A DNA stretch of 64,000 bases from Luzula sylvatica (GCA_946800325.1 OX326957.1:434001-498000), one strand, 5' to 3'. Positions 23,852-36,468 are shown, numbered from the stretch's first letter. Numbers and translations: made by a program. Notes: generated by a model not told the origin, from the letters alone.

Positions 23852-24085
23852 GGAATGTATGATTTCCAACAAGTCGTTGGACCATTCTTCTACCTTGGAG
23901 AATGGTGCTTTGTCATCTCGTCGACCAAACAAGCATCGCAGTGTTCATACGAATCGAATTCAAATGAGTCTAGTAATTCATCTTTTTGGAGCCTAGAGAT
24001 GTGTTTCTCGTTCACATGGCCAAGACGGCAATGCCAAAAGATAGTACGACTATCAACTTTAGGTTTAATTCGTCTTTTTAGTAAA
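23852..24085 (-). pseudogene. Copia GAG-pre-integrase/integrase fragment
   Basis: Read on minus: RTIFWHCRLGHVNEKHISRL, then a C..C pair (EHCDACL), then after a frame slip WSNDLLEIIHS. This is the zinc-binding HHCC region and start of the Copia integrase, homologous to the 9.47-9.66 kb part of the big element but better preserved. It begins exactly where the satellite stops, and no LTR, RT or other pol part is attached. Not functional. Confidence 0.8.
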
Positions 24086-24189
24086 ACTCCGATCCAACTT
24101 CCAACACTTCCAACAAATTTATTATTTAAAAAAAAACACTAAAAAAACACAAAACAGACGACAATAAGCTACATGCACACATAAAAATC

Positions 24190-25857
24190 TCAATCGAGCC
24201 TCCTAAGCAAATATTGAACTTGAACTTCCTTGGTGAGCGGCATGATCCACGTACCGTACAACTCAGCAACTAAACCGGGTTGAATCTTGTACACCGGCTG
24301 TGCACCGTTTCCATTTTCAATTTCGTTTGTCTCCCCATTTAATTTCACCTCTTGACCAAATACCTTGGCCTTCGTCTGCACCCTATTCTTTATCGTGTTC
24401 TCTACTGTTTCGTACGTCAATAACTGCATCAACCAATCACCATCCTGAAAAAATAATTAAATACAAAACTTTATAAATATCATTTACATCCATGTAAACC
24501 AAGAACTATATATTCATACTTGTGCTTTGATTGCTGGTTCGTACGAATCAGGAGATTCTTGGAATTTAGCCTCTGCAACGAATTTCCCATAATGGATTCT
24601 TTTCGAAAGAGCCTGTCGCGTTCAAATTTCAAAATTATCGAATTTATTTGTATAGTTTCATCATAGAAGAATTTATTTGTACCTGTAAGCAAATAGTGTC
24701 ACAAACCGCACTCGAACCGTAATTACCGTCATTTCCTTCCTTCACGAACCGAGGGAGAAGATTGTCAAAATAGACTTCCCAAATCTTAGCATTTATATTA
24801 ATCGAAGGAGCAATTGGATGAAGTACCTATACAATACAAAAGATATGCATATGTGGATTATAAATTGACCCAAACTTGTACAAAATTGAAATTTAAAAAT
24901 TATATTATAAACACCAATTTTTACCTTGGGGTATTGCAATGGAGGCAGTAAGTTTCCTGGTAAATCTTCAGGAAAGAAAGGATGCTCATCTGGACTTTTA
25001 TATCTTCCAACCTAAATTATTTATTAGAAAAAACTTTGCTCGATTAGATAGCATTTCTTTTTTCCAATATACTGTTTTTTAATTCCATATATATTTTTTG
25101 TTTAATTATGTTATTGACAAACCTGGGCATGCAACTTTTCAGTTTCTCGAAGCATGAAGTGAACCAAGGAACCTTCGAAACCATCTATGTTAAATACATT
25201 GCTGTTATATGTATCGGCATTATAGCAAAATTGAGCCCTTTCCAATAGACTGAAAATTATACTATCTTCTTGTCTGATCAATGAATGTCTGATCGCATCA
25301 AGGGTCAGGATTTCGCTAATATCAACCCTACTTTTATCCTTCCTGTAAGTACAAAGAGGAAACAGAAAACAAATATTAGAAATTTCAAATTTCAATTTGG
25401 TCTGATTAAATAATTATGTTTGCGATTCAGTGGGTTTGCAAAGGCCAAATACATGGAATTTAAAATTATATTAAAATAACATATTGGAGCTCTAATTAGG
25501 CATAATAGAGGCTAAAAGTCACAGATTGAATTTACAACAATTCAGAAATAATTGATTTTCAGTGAAAAAGATCCGGACTGGACTGCATAACCTTGCCTTT
25601 TTTCCAGTTCCCAGCACCCAATAGAAGCAACAAAATAATAAAATAGAAGAACAAAAAGAATTAGATCTATCAGAAAAGTACCTGAAGGAAGAAGAAAGTG
25701 AGTTTTGGATTGAATGGAGCTTATTCTTCTTAGGCAGTGGATAACGCGACCACTTAAGAAAAGATCCATTCAAACTGGGGTTCCTGATGGAGCAGTCTCG
25801 CATAGAGAAAGGAAGCTTAGAGGTACAAGGCATCGGTTTTATTCCTCTGAGCTCCAT
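24190..25857 (-). CDS. Chorismate mutase, plastid type
   Basis: Converts chorismate to prephenate, the committed step to phenylalanine and tyrosine. Six exons join in phase: 25857-25682, 25342-25123, 25011-24925, 24826-24683, 24612-24520, 24444-24190; all introns are GT-AG; the product is 324 aa. Residues 1 to ~58 are Ser/Arg/Lys-rich with no acidic cluster, like a plastid transit peptide, which argues for CM1/CM3 rather than the cytosolic CM2. The core has LDAIRHSLIRQEDSIIFSLL (Arg equivalent to yeast Arg16), the allosteric-region GFEGSLVHFMLRETEKLH, YKSPDEHPFFPEDLP, and the C-terminal MPLTKEVQVQYLLRRLD, with Thr and Gln where yeast has Thr242 and Glu246. All exons are intact. The 3' end lies about 340 bp from the satellite array; a CACGTG-bearing MITE lies 489 bp upstream of the ATG. 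Confidence 0.95.
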
Positions 25858-26345
25858 TAATGGGAGAAATGAGTGTTTGTTGAATAGTTTTTCGAAACGT
25901 ATTGACTACGGAAAGACAGAAAGGGCACAGGCAGGAAGAAGAAGAAGAACGAAATGCTTGTGCGTTTTTTAAAGGAGATATGTTCGTCGTTAGGTTGTGT
26001 CTAAATTGGAGAAGAAACCTTTTTGTACAAAAAAACAACTGGAAATAATAATGTAATCTGGATCGTTCGTTATAGCAAAGTGATGACGCGGCATCATAAT
26101 AGAGAGACGACATGTTCACCGAAGAGAACTGGAAGTTTTTGTACTGGAGAATACGTTCACTACAGACAAGGAGTATAAATGGGTCGGTCCAGTTCAAAAG
26201 AATGGGAAAGTGAGGGGGGTTAGGTAAGAAAGGTTTATTGTATGCACTCGGTTTATCATATGTATACACTGACTAGTGAAATTTGGGTAGATCAGTCCTT
26301 TGGCCCAGGTGTATCCGTATACTATTGCGTGTGAAGGGGGTAGCT

Positions 26346-26515
26346 GAGTAATGATACAAACCAAACCTTTCTTCCCACGAATTAACCACACCTGCCACGT
26401 GGCAGTCAGTGATTGGCTGAAGTTTTCCACAACTTTTGCTGCAGCCAATCACTGGCTGCCACGTGGCAGGTGTGGTTAATTCGTGGGAAGAAAGGGGTGG
26501 TTTGTATCATTACTC
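26346..26515. mobile_element. Foldback MITE, 9-bp TSD, two G-boxes
   Basis: The 170-bp element is almost entirely an inverted repeat; ends are GAGTAATGATACAAACCA and its complement. It is flanked by a 9-bp duplication GGGGTAGCT (26337-26345 and 26516-26524), which fits Mutator-like elements. Each arm carries TGCCACGTGGCA with a CACGTG core (26396-26401, 26460-26465). It lies 489 bp upstream of the chorismate mutase ATG. A sibling element is at 60947-61117. Confidence 0.92.
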
Positions 26516-26523
26516 GGGGTAGC

Positions 26524-27413
26524 TCGTAGTTTATTGGATTGGGTTTATCCGTTTTCTTTAAGTCACCCAGGCCCGGTATATCAGATCCGAACCGCGAACC
26601 AATTTGTATATTCTTTCATTTCGGGAATACAAATCCGGATTACTCAATGTTAGATTTATAATTCAAATCCGGAATACTCTCTGTTAGATCTAGAATTCAA
26701 ATCCGGATTAATTATTTTTGTTAGGAGTATGCATGAATATGAATTATATATATAGGAAATTCTTCATTTAATGGATATACATGACATGACATGTCATGAC
26801 ATCAGGGGCGGATCTTAATACAGTCCCCCTCCATCAAGATTTTCGTCGAACAGTACATATATGATATATCTAGTGATTCATTGTATTTTAGCATTAATCG
26901 TCACTGATATGGCCAATGTATACAGTCTATTTTGAGATTTTGCAGAGGTATTATCTATGCTTGATTATGTATTATGCTTGCGATATTTCTGAAAGGAGTC
27001 TGCTAGTGTATTTCGGAGAAAATGCACTTCAGAACGTCGCATTCAACCACAATGCGTCACGTGACAAATCACAACGATAAAAAATGGCACGGTACAAATA
27101 GAGGAGTAGCCGTTTTTTACGGACAACGTTCAATATTGGATATCGGGTAGTTATTTTTATTCCTTTCATTTTCATATTTATATCTTTTTACAATGAAGAA
27201 AATATAAATAACATTACACCTTTTATTCATAATATAGAAAAAAATATATAAATAAGAAGTATTTTACATATCTTTATTTCATAATATAGGAAAAAATATA
27301 AATAATAGTAAAAAAAAAATAACAACATTTTTTGTACTATAAAAAAAATGTATAAATAACAACAGATTTTTAATACCAAATATAGAAAAAAATAAAAATA
27401 ACAGGAGATCTAA
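26524..27413. other. Intergenic, one isolated hAT-like end
   Basis: No gene. Three imperfect copies of an AATCCGGATTA-type motif lie at 26630-26710. CAGGGGCGGATC at 26802-26813 matches the left terminus of the hAT elements at 46.6 and 58.0 kb, but no matching right end was found. AT-rich tail to the solo LTR. Confidence 0.4.
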
Positions 27414-28415
27414 TGAAAGAAATACAGTTTCGGATCAACCGTAAAAGTGTACACAAGGATAAACGAATGTAGGCGTACATTCGTGGCCATAACTTTCAGT
27501 GAGAAAATCCGATTTGAATGATTCAAATTGGGTTAGATAGATAAAAAGATTATCTACAACCTTCATGAAGAAATATATTTCATATGAACGAAGTATAAGT
27601 GTCGTTTATGTGAAATACCGAAAGGGTGCAACAGTATGACATACAGTTAGTAAAACAGTCATAACTTTTGCATACGAACTCCAATTGGGCTGGGCCAAAT
27701 TGGGTTGTGTATATAATGAGATTATCTACAACTTTCATATTGGTTGATTTTCTGTCAGAGAAATTTATCAATTTCGTCTGGACAGAAAACTGACCAGGTT
27801 CATGCAGTTTTCTGTGTGAAAGGGTGTATATTGGATATACATGTCTTTTGGCTAATCCTGATCCTATTAGATATAAATAGGATTTTCTCTCTCATCTTAA
27901 CTAAGTAATCATTCTGCCAAAGACACTAAGAGAAAGAGCAAATTCAGATTTGATCTTTCGTGAGTGAAAAGGTACGAAGAGAGAGAGTGATAGAGAATCG
28001 ATTAGATCGAGCAAGTTCGCCGGTGCATCGTCTAGGCAGGTGCATCCGCGACCGACGTCTTACGAATCAACGTGGATACAAGTAGAGGAACGACGTTTGT
28101 GGTTCTTCGATTGTGATCGACTCAAGTGATAAAGACGGTAGAAACGCTTGGACGCACGAAGACGAATTCGAGTGAATCGGCGTAGATAACGAGTGGTGAA
28201 AGACGCGTGGTATGGGACGCGCGGATTGTCACCAACGTGACAGGAGATAGAAGGCGGCGATCAACCCTTCGAGTGCAATCAATTTTGCACCGGTATAGAT
28301 CTATCCTTCTAATTGCATCGTACCCTCGAAGTCGTGGCGTGATCTCGGAAATCGGGGAACCGGACCGGGCCTTCATTCCGCTGCGTGGGCCCGGGGTCGG
28401 GGATATTCCACAACA
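27414..28415 (+). mobile_element. Solo LTR of the 5982-14409 Copia family
   Basis: Starts TGAAAGAAATACAG, has the family TATAAATAG box (27872-27880), the GTTCGCCGGTGCATCG block and the GC-rich CCGGACCGGGCC end, and finishes CAACA. A perfect 5-bp duplication TCTAA (27409-27413 and 28416-28420) flanks it. There is no PBS or internal sequence, so it arose by LTR-LTR recombination. It contains the 16-bp segment missing from the 14-kb 3' LTR, so that deletion is derived. Confidence 0.94.
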
Positions 28416-28769
28416 TCTAATTCATAGTATAAAAAATGTATAAATAATAATAAAAACGGTAAAGATGAGGTCACATTTTGTATTGGAATTCGAAGAATAT
28501 TTTTGATGTACAACCTTATTTGTAATTAAATTCTAGAAATCATTTTGGTTTATTTCAATTTGTAATTTTTTTTGGTCATACTACTAGATGTACATAACGA
28601 ACATATTCTTTTTAGACATATTGAGATCAGTAGCGGTTCTTGACGGGTATTTTTTGGAAGGGCTAGATAAAAGAAAATTTTATTGAAATTATACTGCAAA
28701 AAAAAATATTTGGGGGAGGGGGGGAGCAAACAGTAGAATATACATTGTTATACTAACAAAATACACTAA

Positions 28770-29145
28770 GGACTTGTTTGGTTCGTGCTTTGGAAATAGG
28801 ATGTCGTGACATAATCTATCATGGATTTCATTCTCATGTTTGATTCGCACACTAGGTAATAAAGTAATGGAATACCCCATTCCCTAGGGAATAATTAGTG
28901 GGAATAGGATTACCATCAAAATTGATGACTTTTCTCTATTCACATCGAGAGGGAATACAATTTATTTTGTTTCAAAAATTCAAATTGTCAAACCTTCTAT
29001 AAATAAACTCACTTTTACATTCTTAAAGTATGTCATGAAATAAATAAGTGTATCAACCAAACATGATAATAGAGTATAACATGAAATGATATACCTTGAC
29101 ATACTATATGTCAAGGCATTCTCCAAAACACGAACCAAACAGTCC
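28770..29145. mobile_element. Candidate MITE with GTTTGGTTCG ends
   Basis: The left end GGACTTGTTTGGTTCGTGCT and the right end (minus) GGACTGTTTGGTTCGTGTTT are inverted repeats about 375 bp apart, and similarity continues inward around TGACATA. TTTGGTTCG ends are common in plant MITEs. No clear target duplication was found, so the superfamily is open. Confidence 0.55.
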
Positions 29146-29945
29146 CTGGGCATGTTCGGCATGCTGTAAGTTAGATAGTTAGTAGCATGATTTACTGTAA
29201 GTGAATTAATTCTTTTGTTTGGTATGATGTATTTGATCTGACTCATGCAATTGTAGTTACTTTGGAGCTTCTTATTACTGTAACTCAACTTTCACTCAAA
29301 ACTACAAGAAGCAGAGTTACGGAAAGTGAATAATCTGGCAGGAAATGCTGAAAAAATGTATCCATTTTTTAAGGGCGTCTCTGCTCGTCTCTCAACCGCC
29401 CGGTAGTTTCCATCGTCTCTCTTTCACCTAGTATAAACAATAGCAAACACATTTCGTATTTTTCTCAACGTTCTTCTTGTGTTCACGTGAAATTATACCT
29501 TTTTTTTAGATTTCGTGTTTTTCATGAAGTTTCGTGATGTTGTCATGAGCATGCAAGACAAGTTTTCGATGTCATTATTGTTATCGGCATGTCAATACAA
29601 TACACAAAATATTGCCCTTGTGTTCTTAAAGTTCAGTTCTACTCTTCAAGAGGGTTGAATTGATAATTACGCAATGAGAACATCGGAGTAGGTGATAGTT
29701 TATGATATGAAATTGTATACGTAAGTTGTTTTATTTTTTTATTTTTGAAGATTGTAATGTAATGATATAATTTAATGGTGATATTATTTTTTGGAAGATT
29801 ATTAGTTTCTTGGTTAAATTAAAAGTTTATGTCAGTTAGTCAATGGTTAAATTTATTTGAAAATTTTAGAACATATAAATTTTGAAATTTTATAATTCAA
29901 TTACATCAACCCAAACATAAAAATTATAAATCCAGTCATTTTACT
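29146..29945. other. Intergenic, nothing recognised
   Basis: AT-rich DNA with no convincing coding frame. Starts with GGGCATGTTCGGCATGC, which resembles a MITE end, but no partner was found. Confidence 0.35.
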
Positions 29946-29951
29946 TTCGTC

Positions 29952-31371
29952 ATGGTGGACCAACGGCACTTATTTAACGATCATGTTCAATGGATCATCG
30001 GCAATGGTAACAAATGTCTTGCAATTGGTACACCTTGGTACCGTAATTGGGAAACCGACTTTCCGAAGAATAACCACCACCGATCTATGTGTGTCTCGCA
30101 CTTTATAGATACGACAAGAGGAGATTGGAATGTTTCACTTCTTATCGAATTTTTTGGAATGACCAAAACTATCGAGATTATTCACAACAATCTTCTTTCT
30201 CCAAATACCCTTCACCTTGAAGATAGATTAATTTGGAAGAACGCCACTGATGGGAAATTTTCGGTCAACAAGGCCTACCAACTTTTGCGGCCACCAAGAC
30301 CTCTTCCACAACCCGAATCCGAACACATTTGGAAATTTATTTGGCGCAATAAATTCATCTCGCCTCGAGTCGCCACCTTTTTATGGCGAATTTGCGCAAA
30401 TACCCTTCCAACGAACTTCAACCTACACCGAAGAATTGCATCCGTCCCCGAATTATGTAGAAGATGTTTGTCCGATGTTGAAGACTCCACCCATCTTTTG
30501 TTTCGATGTCCTCAATCGAGAATAACGTGGTTTATTTCACAACTCGGTTTAAGGGTGGATAATGTTCATGGTGCACCGAAGGAGATAATTTTTCATCTTG
30601 TGAAAAATTTCAACGAAGAGCAATTTTGTATTTTTGCAAATATAGCATGGGCTATTTGGAAATGTCGATGCGAACTTACATTCCAAAACAAGAAGCATTC
30701 TCCAATTTCCATTAACGCTATGGCTACATCGATAATGATGGCCAATAACCCTTTTAGCGAGATAGTTATTGGTGGGCCAATCAACTATATAGTTGGTGAG
30801 GAGGAATTTGTGTCACATAGATGGCTCATGGACCATGGAAGCCGCGGGTCTAAGTTTCATCTTATCCAAAAGAGAGGTGGTTTTATTTTGTGCCGGTATT
30901 CCAACTCAAGCTCGATCCCCTCTTCATGCCGAGCTTAAAGCTTGTTGGGAAGCGATAACCTATTTAAAAGAAGCTCAAATAAAATCATGCGCGATTTTAT
31001 GTGATAATTCTTCTATTATTAGAGCCTTAAAAGATACTAATGAAATTTTAGATTGGCGTTTTTATATACTAGTACAAGATATTCGTGCGAGTATTTCAGA
31101 GGAGTTGGGATGGAAATTCTTCTATGTGCCGAGGGACGATAATAGGAAGGCGGATAGGCTTGAACGCCAAGCTCGCCTCTCGAATGTACCATATAGGGAG
31201 TTTTGTATCCGTTTTAATGTTTTAGGCTTGAGAAATGTAATTTTATTATGTTTTTCTAATTTAGCCGTGTCATGTTGAGTCATGTTTTGCCTACGAATAT
31301 TTCTATGTAAGGTGACTAAGTTTTAATATATGACCAAGGGCTTTTTTGCAAAAAAAAAAAAAAAAAAAATT
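29952..31371 (+). pseudogene. 5'-truncated LINE: zf-RVT and RNase H-like 3' end
   Basis: The first frame (29952 to about 30805) has plant non-LTR retrotransposon motifs: LIWKNATDGKFSVNKAY, then the zf-RVT region PRVATFLWRICANTLPTN followed by LCRRCLSDVEDSTHLLFRC. A one-step frameshift near 30805 moves to a second frame (to 31276) with CHIDGSW, HAELKACWEAI, ILCDNSSIIRAL and VPRDDNRKADRLERQA, an RNase H-like (RVT_3) domain with its acidic residues. It ends in a poly(A) tract at 31350-31370. Endonuclease and reverse transcriptase are absent, as expected from 5' truncation during target-primed insertion. No target duplication was identified. The single frameshift suggests moderate age. Confidence 0.85.
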
Positions 31372-31668
31372 AGACCCCGCAGCTCAATTATTTTAACAAT
31401 TCATTGCTCTTAATTACTTACCATTTGATGGGCTGGGGGTTGTTTGGGGTGATATGTGCAGGTTGCGATAGATTTATTGCAAGTGATGTGATTACATGAA
31501 ATTTTATATTTGTCCCCACAATTCACCAAAAACATCCTTTACATTATGATTAACATGAACAATTAATATGTTAATTAACCTATAATTTAAAATTAATTAG
31601 CATGTATCACATGATAATTAACATGTATTAGTATTAAAATTAATTAATATATATACGTCAATTATATA

Positions 31669-32353
31669 TGGGGAATTTACATATTTACCTTTTCTTAAAT
31701 TTAAAATTACATATTTACCTTTCTTAAAATTAAAATATCATATTTACTCTTTCATAAATCTAAAATATCATATTTAATCAAAAATTAAAAATCATCCAAT
31801 TTCTCCATTTTAACGGTCAAATATTTTATCCTTTACATATTTATCCTTCTAAAAATCCAAAATATCATATTTACCTTTTTAAAAATAAAAATATCATATT
31901 TATCCAAAAAGTATAACAATGTTATCTTATAGATAACAATATAAACACAAAAAATATATCCAAATATTAATTCAAAAGATAATCATTCTATCAAATGACA
32001 AAAATAAAAATGTAAAAAATATAGATTGATTGCAAAAATATAACCACAACTAAAAATATTATTAAATTTTTGATGTGATTTCTGTATGTTATTTCTACTA
32101 TTGAGAGGATAAATATGATATTTTTATTTTTTTAAGAGGTAAATATGATGTTTTGGATTTTTAGAATGGTAAATATGCAAGTGTTAAAATAATAATTTTA
32201 AATGATGACCGTTAAGTTTAACGGAAAAATTGGTTGATTTTTAATTTTTGGGTAATATGATATTTTAGATTTATGAAATGATAAATATGATATTTTAATT
32301 TTAAGAAGGATAAATATGTAATTTTAAGTTTAAGTAAATATGTAAATCCCCCA
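31669..32353. mobile_element. Foldback MITE with TGGGGRATTTACATATTTAC ends
   Basis: Left TGGGGAATTTACATATTTAC and right (minus) TGGGGGATTTACATATTTAC begin long inverted arms built from repeated CATATTTACCYTTY units. A 7-bp duplication TTATATA flanks it (31662-31668, 32354-32360); AT-richness makes the exact length uncertain. The 685-bp element has no coding capacity. Its ends resemble those of the 54.8-kb MITE. Confidence 0.78.
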
Positions 32354-33087
32354 TTATATAGCGTATGTTAATTAATATATTAATCAATTACGTTGATAAT
32401 GATAAGTATACAGAGGTTTAGGTGAAACTAGCTTTGCCTCCCGCGCAAATGCGCGGGGCATATTTTTTTATTTTTTGTATGTGTATTGTTGTTTTAGTGG
32501 TTTGTGTTTTCTTATATCTGTATGCGAAATTAAATAAGCATATTATATATGAATATATATTGAATGTAACATATAGAAATACAATAAACAAAATATAATT
32601 AATTCGTAACTAAGAAACAAACAACAATATATTAACTTTAATAATAAAAGAAACAAAAGAATTACAGCAATATAAAGTTCTAACTAATTAAATAATTGAA
32701 AAATACACAATTTACTGTGAAAATTTTACAGCAAAACAACATATGGTATTACATAATTTTTAATGATAATACATCATAAAATGTATGAACATGATATATA
32801 AATTATGAGTATTTGACAATAAAACAACATATACAAATGTAAGAATCAAAACAACATCAAATTTAAATTATTTTAATTTTAATAAAATAATGAATCAAAA
32901 GCATAGAAAGCAACAAAACAAAATTTGAAGTATAAAACGTCTCAGTATTATTTTTTTGCCTCAGTAAATTATTATTTTTTTATAAATTTTACATCAATGA
33001 CCGTATGAATTGTTCAAGAGCCGACTATCTTGAACAATTCAAACAGTCATTGATATAGAATGTGTTTATATTTTACATCATCGGCAC

Positions 33088-33100
33088 AATGATGATGATC

Positions 33101-33142
<42 letters not shown>

Positions 33143-33150
33143 GTGATGAC
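33088..33150. repeat. (ATG)n microsatellite
   Basis: An ATGATG tract with few interruptions. It generates a spurious frame with a run of methionines. Confidence 0.9.
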
Positions 33151-33967
33151 AATGATGAAGATGCTGCTTTATTATTTAGGCTTTGGCATGTCGTTTACAA
33201 CACTGAGCTCATTGACTTTTGACTTTAGTATTTCATTTCATGTTTGTGTATTTAATTCATATTTATGTTTCACGATTGTATTTTATACTGATTCTTATTT
33301 TCGGTTTCATTTATGTGTGCGTTTTTACATTTTTTGTGTACAAACGTATCTGTGCTTGTCACCATATTTATACTTTTATTCGTTTTTGGACTTTGTATTT
33401 CATGTTTGTATTTCGTCTCGTTGTGTTATACTTTTTTCTAGTTTCTATTTTGTCTGCGTGTTTTGTGTTTACACTCTTTTGTCTAATTGTATTTTGTTCT
33501 TGTAATTGCAATGCATAGTTTGTATTAATAATCATGATATCATGATGATGATATTTGATTGTTTAAGGTTCAAAATTTTGTCTATAATGTTTAGCATGAT
33601 CATGATTCATTATTTGTAATATGTAATCCATAATCATGTCCGTATTCATATTCGTGTTCCTATTTATATTCGTATTCGTATTTCATATTCGTATTTTTTA
33701 TTCATGTTGGTATTTCGTATTTTCCGCAAGATATTCCGGTATATTTTTAGTATCCAAGCAGATATGTTCTTAATACACAGTGTTAATCGGGATGATGATA
33801 ATTGATGATTTGTTCCAAGGTTTGCACGTATACAACTACATACGTTTCTTTCCAACGAAGTTTGCATTTCATTTGTTCTACTAAAGTGGGAGGATTGATT
33901 GCATTATTATTCACGTAAGGTAGTACAAAGCTTTTACAATTTTTTACTAATCGGCCATGTATTCGAA

Positions 33968-34700
33968 TCATTACTTGAAATCAAGTTGGCAAGCATTCAA
34001 ATTTGTTTTTCGTGAATAATTTTGTATCAACAAAGATTGATTGTATCATTTACACAAAACACAAAGTTTAGATCAAAACAACTTTTTTGCGATATTTATT
34101 TGCATCAAGTACAAAACCAATAACAGAAAAATTGTGTTATTTTTTCCTCATGATTGAGTTGATGATTATTTTTTTATCAACGAAGATTAATTGCAATATT
34201 CACATATAACGTAAAGTTTAGATGGAAACAAATTTTTTACGATATTTATTTTCATCAAATACAAACCAATAAAAGAAAAATTGTGTTATTTTTTCATCTT
34301 GATTGAGTCAATACTGGAAACCTAGCTGGGACGCATTAAATTTATTTGGGAAGCATTAAATTTATTTGCCGTGAATAGTTTCTGATCAACGAAGATTGAT
34401 TGCATCATTCACATGTAATAGGAAGTTTAGATCGAAACAATTTTTTTGCGATATTTATTTTCATCAAGTACAAACCAACAAAATAAAAGCTGCATTATTT
34501 TTTCCTCCTGATTGAGTCTTTACTTGAAACCAAACCGGAAAGCAATCAAATTTATTTGCCATGAATAGTTTTTTATCAGCGAAGATTGATTGCATTATTC
34601 ACATAAAACAGAAGTTTAGATCAAAACAACAATTTTTTACGATATTATTTCCATCAAGTGCAAACCAATAAAAAAAAAATTGTGTTATTTTTTTCCTCGT
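33968..34700. repeat. Four-copy ~190-bp tandem repeat inside the Helitron
   Basis: Units start near 34011, 34162, 34371 and 34561. Each contains ATCAACGAAGATTGATTGCA, AAGTTTAGATC, TTTTTGCGATATTTATTT, CATCAAGTACAAACCAAT and TTGTGTTATTTTTTCCTC. Internal tandem repeats are common in plant Helitrons. Confidence 0.82.
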
Positions 34701-34857
34701 GTTTGAAAAAAAGATCCAACACTGAGATTGTGTTATTTTGCGATATTTGTGTTATTTTGCGATATTGGTGTTATTCCCATCAAGTACTTCCCATGTTTGC
34801 AAAAAAATCCAGCAGTGAGATTGTAACTTCATAGATAACAAATGCGAACCGCATGCA

Positions 34858-34980
34858 ACATGATGATGATGATGATGATGAGATGCATGATGATGATGAT
34901 GATGATGAGATGCATGATGATGATGAGATGATGATGATATGGTATTGATGATGACATGATGATGATGATAATAATGATGA
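34858..34980. repeat. Interrupted (ATG)n microsatellites
   Basis: Several ATGATG blocks separated by GAGATGC spacers. A second trinucleotide locus of the same kind as at 33.1 kb, in the same element. Confidence 0.88.
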
Positions 34981-35389
34981 GAGAAATATAAAAATGAGAA
35001 GCAAATCGCAATACATTAAGAAATTAACGAAAATACCATACCATATATAGCCCTGAAAAATTGAAAATATGTCGAAAATACCCCTGCAAATGAACATCAT
35101 ATAGAGCCTTGAGAGTTAAAAAAAATCCTCGAAAATACCCCTACAAATGAGAATAGTATGAACTTAACATCGTATATACACGTATATTTCTGAAAATGAT
35201 GCAACTACGAAAAGAACCTTAAAAATTAGAAAATTAGAAAATACATACCTCAAATTAAACAATATGTCACATATATCCATGAAAATGAATACAATATCAT
35301 AAGTATCCCTTCAAATGAGAAAAATATCAAATATATTCCTGAAAATGAGTCAAAATAACAGAATGTTACTATATTTCTTTTTATCGGTC

Positions 35390-35740
35390 AACTGTCAAAT
35401 CATAAATACCCTTGCAAAATTAATAATACCACATATACCCCTGCAAAATATTAAAACATAAAAATATTAAATCATAAATACCCTTGCATAATTACATATA
35501 CCCCTGCAAAATTAATAATACCACATATAGCTTCTCTGACCAGTTGACAATTGTCAATTGAGTACTCTGAGATCTCGGCACATTAATAATACCACATATA
35601 CCCCTGCAAAATATTACTCAATGGTCAATTGTCAATAATCCATGGAACGACTTTGGTGACAATTGACAATTGAGTGCTCGAAATAGCTTCTCTGACCAGT
35701 TGACAATTGAGTACTCTGAGATCTCGGCACGAAAAATAGC
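35390..35740. repeat. Duplicated segments within the Helitron
   Basis: ACCACATATACCCCTGCAAA occurs at least twice, and TTGAGTACTCTGAGATCTCG occurs at about 35558 and 35708, each preceded by CTCTGACCAGTTGACAATTG. Looks like a local duplication of ~150 bp. Confidence 0.65.
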
Positions 35741-36249
35741 TCCCATAGCTGATTAATTATCCAATTCCTGAAATTGAAATAATAAAAGGATTAATTAGTT
35801 TATTCGAAGTTCATTTCTTCCTATCACACATGTTCGAACAATGCAGAAACTTCCAAACCAAAATTGCAATAGGTAAAAACAATATTAAAATAACAGTTAA
35901 GTGGATTAAACGGAGATAATATTATTCTTTTACCTGAAAACTTGCGAATTCCAAAAGTAACTCAATTGAAGAACGTTGTTACCATGAAGTAAAGAAAACC
36001 GTGAGCCAAAACGCAACTTCCATAAATCGCAACCTGAAAAGCTCGAGAGCTCCAATGGTATTATTTTCTGAATATCTCATACATACCCAAAATAACCAAA
36101 ATAACATATATACCCTTGGAGTTGGAAGTGAGAAAGATATCAAAAATATCCCTGCAAATGAGAATTGAAAATGAGGGAAATATCAAAATCCAGATCTTTC
36201 AAAAGATACAAAATATCGCTGCAAAAATTAATAATAATATATAATATAC

Positions 36250-36468
36250 CTTCGCTTTGCGCATGTAGACGCATTTGAAAACAGCTTCCTAATACTCGAT
36301 GACCTGGGCAGTGCCGGAGCGCACCTGATACTCGATTTGGGTCTGCATATGGGCGACCTCTTTCGAACTATCTCCTCCTAGAAGGTTCTTCACGCTAGAC
36401 TTTTTGCTTGAATCGAAACCTGTACAACCGAGACACAGCTTGATTTTATAGCGGTACAACTTCGAGCA
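36250..36468 (-). pseudogene. Captured exon resembling Cactin
   Basis: A 73-codon minus-strand exon is preceded by TTTCAG and followed by GTATAT. It reads SSKKSSVKNLLGGDSSKEV, then MQTQIEYQVRSGTAQVIEY, a stop codon TAG where Trp (TGG) is expected, and EAVFKCVYMRKAK. From memory of plant Cactin (a conserved spliceosome-associated protein), its middle domain contains a similar IE-Q-RSGTA-V-EYWEA-K--KAK pattern. The TGG to TAG change makes it dead. It lies inside the Helitron-like element in the same orientation, fitting gene-fragment capture. No search was run, so the Cactin name is tentative. Confidence 0.5.

Noticed and set aside
28626..28720. Sequence resembling one end of a hAT element (AGTAGCGGTTCTTGACGGG)
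   Set aside because: No inverted partner and no 8-bp duplication could be found.
33062..33518. 147-aa frame with a run of methionines
   Set aside because: Produced by the ATG microsatellite; nothing after it resembles a protein domain.
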